Part shown: piece after piece, positions 46,537-46,920 of the stretch | How positions within the stretch are numbered: the stretch's first letter is position 1 | Layout: each line of letters begins with the position of its first letter | IMG/VR virus record: IMGVR_UViG_3300037840_000099 | Span: 1-46,920 of that record | Length of the DNA: 46,920 nucleotides | From: a virus | Reading direction: 5' to 3' (one strand) | Notes under the pieces: generated by a model | What the model was told of the DNA's origin: nothing | The model's input: only the letters and a program-made list of their open reading frames with translations | The model's database searches: none | Program-made: the position numbers and the translations under genes

Positions 46537-46881
46537 TCAGTATGTGACCCATCCGCTTCCGTTGCAAACTACTGGCGAGACTACCGCCCCGCCGCTGGCA
46601 TAGGCTGCTAAATATGTCGGCGTTGTTGCATCGCTGACTATTGCAGTTTGCCCCTTATTGCCCGCCGCGCAGGATGGCAATGCGGTTCCTGCTGCACTAT
46701 ACGTGGTCGTATAGGTGTAATTGGGAACGGCTATGGGATCGACGCTCACAGCCATGCCGGGGTTATTCCAGTTGCTTGGTACGCCTCCATGCAATAGTTG
46801 TGCTCTCCAGCGCAAGACTTCGGATTGCGAGAACCCCGCACTCGCCGGTATATACAACATGAAGGGCTGCCAGTAGCTCAT
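46537..46881 (-). CDS. Small fibre-associated protein, 114 residues
   Basis: The start overlaps the stop of the large junction-spanning fibre as ATGA and has no ribosome site of its own, so translation is probably coupled. The last 50 residues (PSCAAGNKGQTAIVSDATTP then TYLAAYASGGAVVSPVVCNG) match a short domain common at the C-terminus of phage fibre proteins. It also carries YTYTTTY as in the 727-residue fibre. Likely a fibre tip or assembly partner. Confidence 0.6.
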   Translation of the reverse strand: MSYWQPFMLYIPASAGFSQSEVLRWRAQLLHGGVPSNWNNPGMAVSVDPIAVPNYTYTTTYSAAGTALPSCAAGNKGQTAIVSDATTPTYLAAYASGGAVVSPVVCNGSGWVTY

Positions 46882-46920
46882 GGTTTTGGTTGTGTCGCAT
46901 CCAAGATTGAGGCGAACGGA
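46878..46920 (-). CDS. 3' end of the junction-spanning fibre gene
   Basis: These bases encode the last 14 codons, including the final base of an Ala codon shared with bases 1-2, and a TGA stop at 46880-46878. The stop overlaps the ATG of the next gene (46881) as ATGA, the coupling used throughout this genome. The fragment only makes sense if base 46920 is joined to base 1. Confidence 0.75.
   Translation of the reverse strand, partial: PFASILDATQPKP

Noticed and set aside
1-46920. CRISPR array, tRNA genes or attachment site
   Set aside because: No regular spaced repeats, no tRNA cloverleaf and no integrase with flanking duplication were seen by eye.

Overview
The window looks like a complete, circular or circularly permuted genome of a short-tailed (podovirus-type) bacteriophage, 46,920 bases long. 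The gene that is open at base 1 (minus strand) continues in frame from base 46920 and stops at 46878, where its stop codon overlaps the next start in a 4-base ATGA. That junction is the main reason to read the window as a closed genome. Virion genes are recognisable: small and large terminase, portal, scaffold, major capsid protein, a very large tail hub/nozzle protein, internal virion proteins and fibre proteins. There is no long tape-measure gene or sheath gene, which fits a podovirus. The host cannot be read from the sequence. Moderate-to-high GC and exported proteins with a Gln right after the predicted signal-peptide cleavage site are compatible with Acidobacteriota, but this is a weak inference.

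Layout. (1) Late region, minus strand, from about 29721 down to 1, across the junction, and on to 43739, ending at a strong minus-strand terminator at 43681-43717. Order of transcription: terminase small subunit, small virion or Zn-ribbon proteins, terminase large subunit, coiled-coil and His-rich proteins, a virion protein, a glycosyltransferase-methyltransferase fusion, portal, scaffold, capsid, an HNH homing endonuclease, head-tail connectors, the 1198-residue hub, ejection-type proteins, three large fibre-type proteins, two more fibre-type proteins, then small membrane proteins. (2) Short plus-strand early operon, 29779-31415, behind a good sigma70-type promoter. (3) Minus-strand early/middle operon, 37560 to 31592, nearly all genes overlapping by 1-8 bases: Erf-type annealing protein, Zn-finger proteins, a radical SAM protein, a cytosine-5 DNA methyltransferase, a Cys-rich protein and an HNH endonuclease. 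(4) Divergent plus-strand operon, 37654-39983, starting with a small XRE-type regulator and containing a RusA resolvase and a lectin-like protein. (5) Sparse region 39984-40850 with hairpins and small or broken ORFs. (6) Minus-strand cluster 43495-41372 of exported and membrane proteins (possibly lysis or envelope functions), ending at a terminator, followed by a second Endonuclease VII-type HNH gene.

How it works together. Replication proteins (polymerase, helicase, primase, initiator), integrase, partition genes and a recognisable endolysin were not found. The phage probably leans on host replication, with Erf and RusA for recombination and for making or resolving packaging substrate. The most unusual property is that at least six proteins, including four fibre-type proteins, carry clear Sec-type signal peptides, five of them with Gln at the predicted mature N-terminus. 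Other points to follow up: the radical SAM/methyltransferase/Cys-rich operon, the glycosyltransferase-methyltransferase fusion among head genes, and a repeated palindromic operator-like element.
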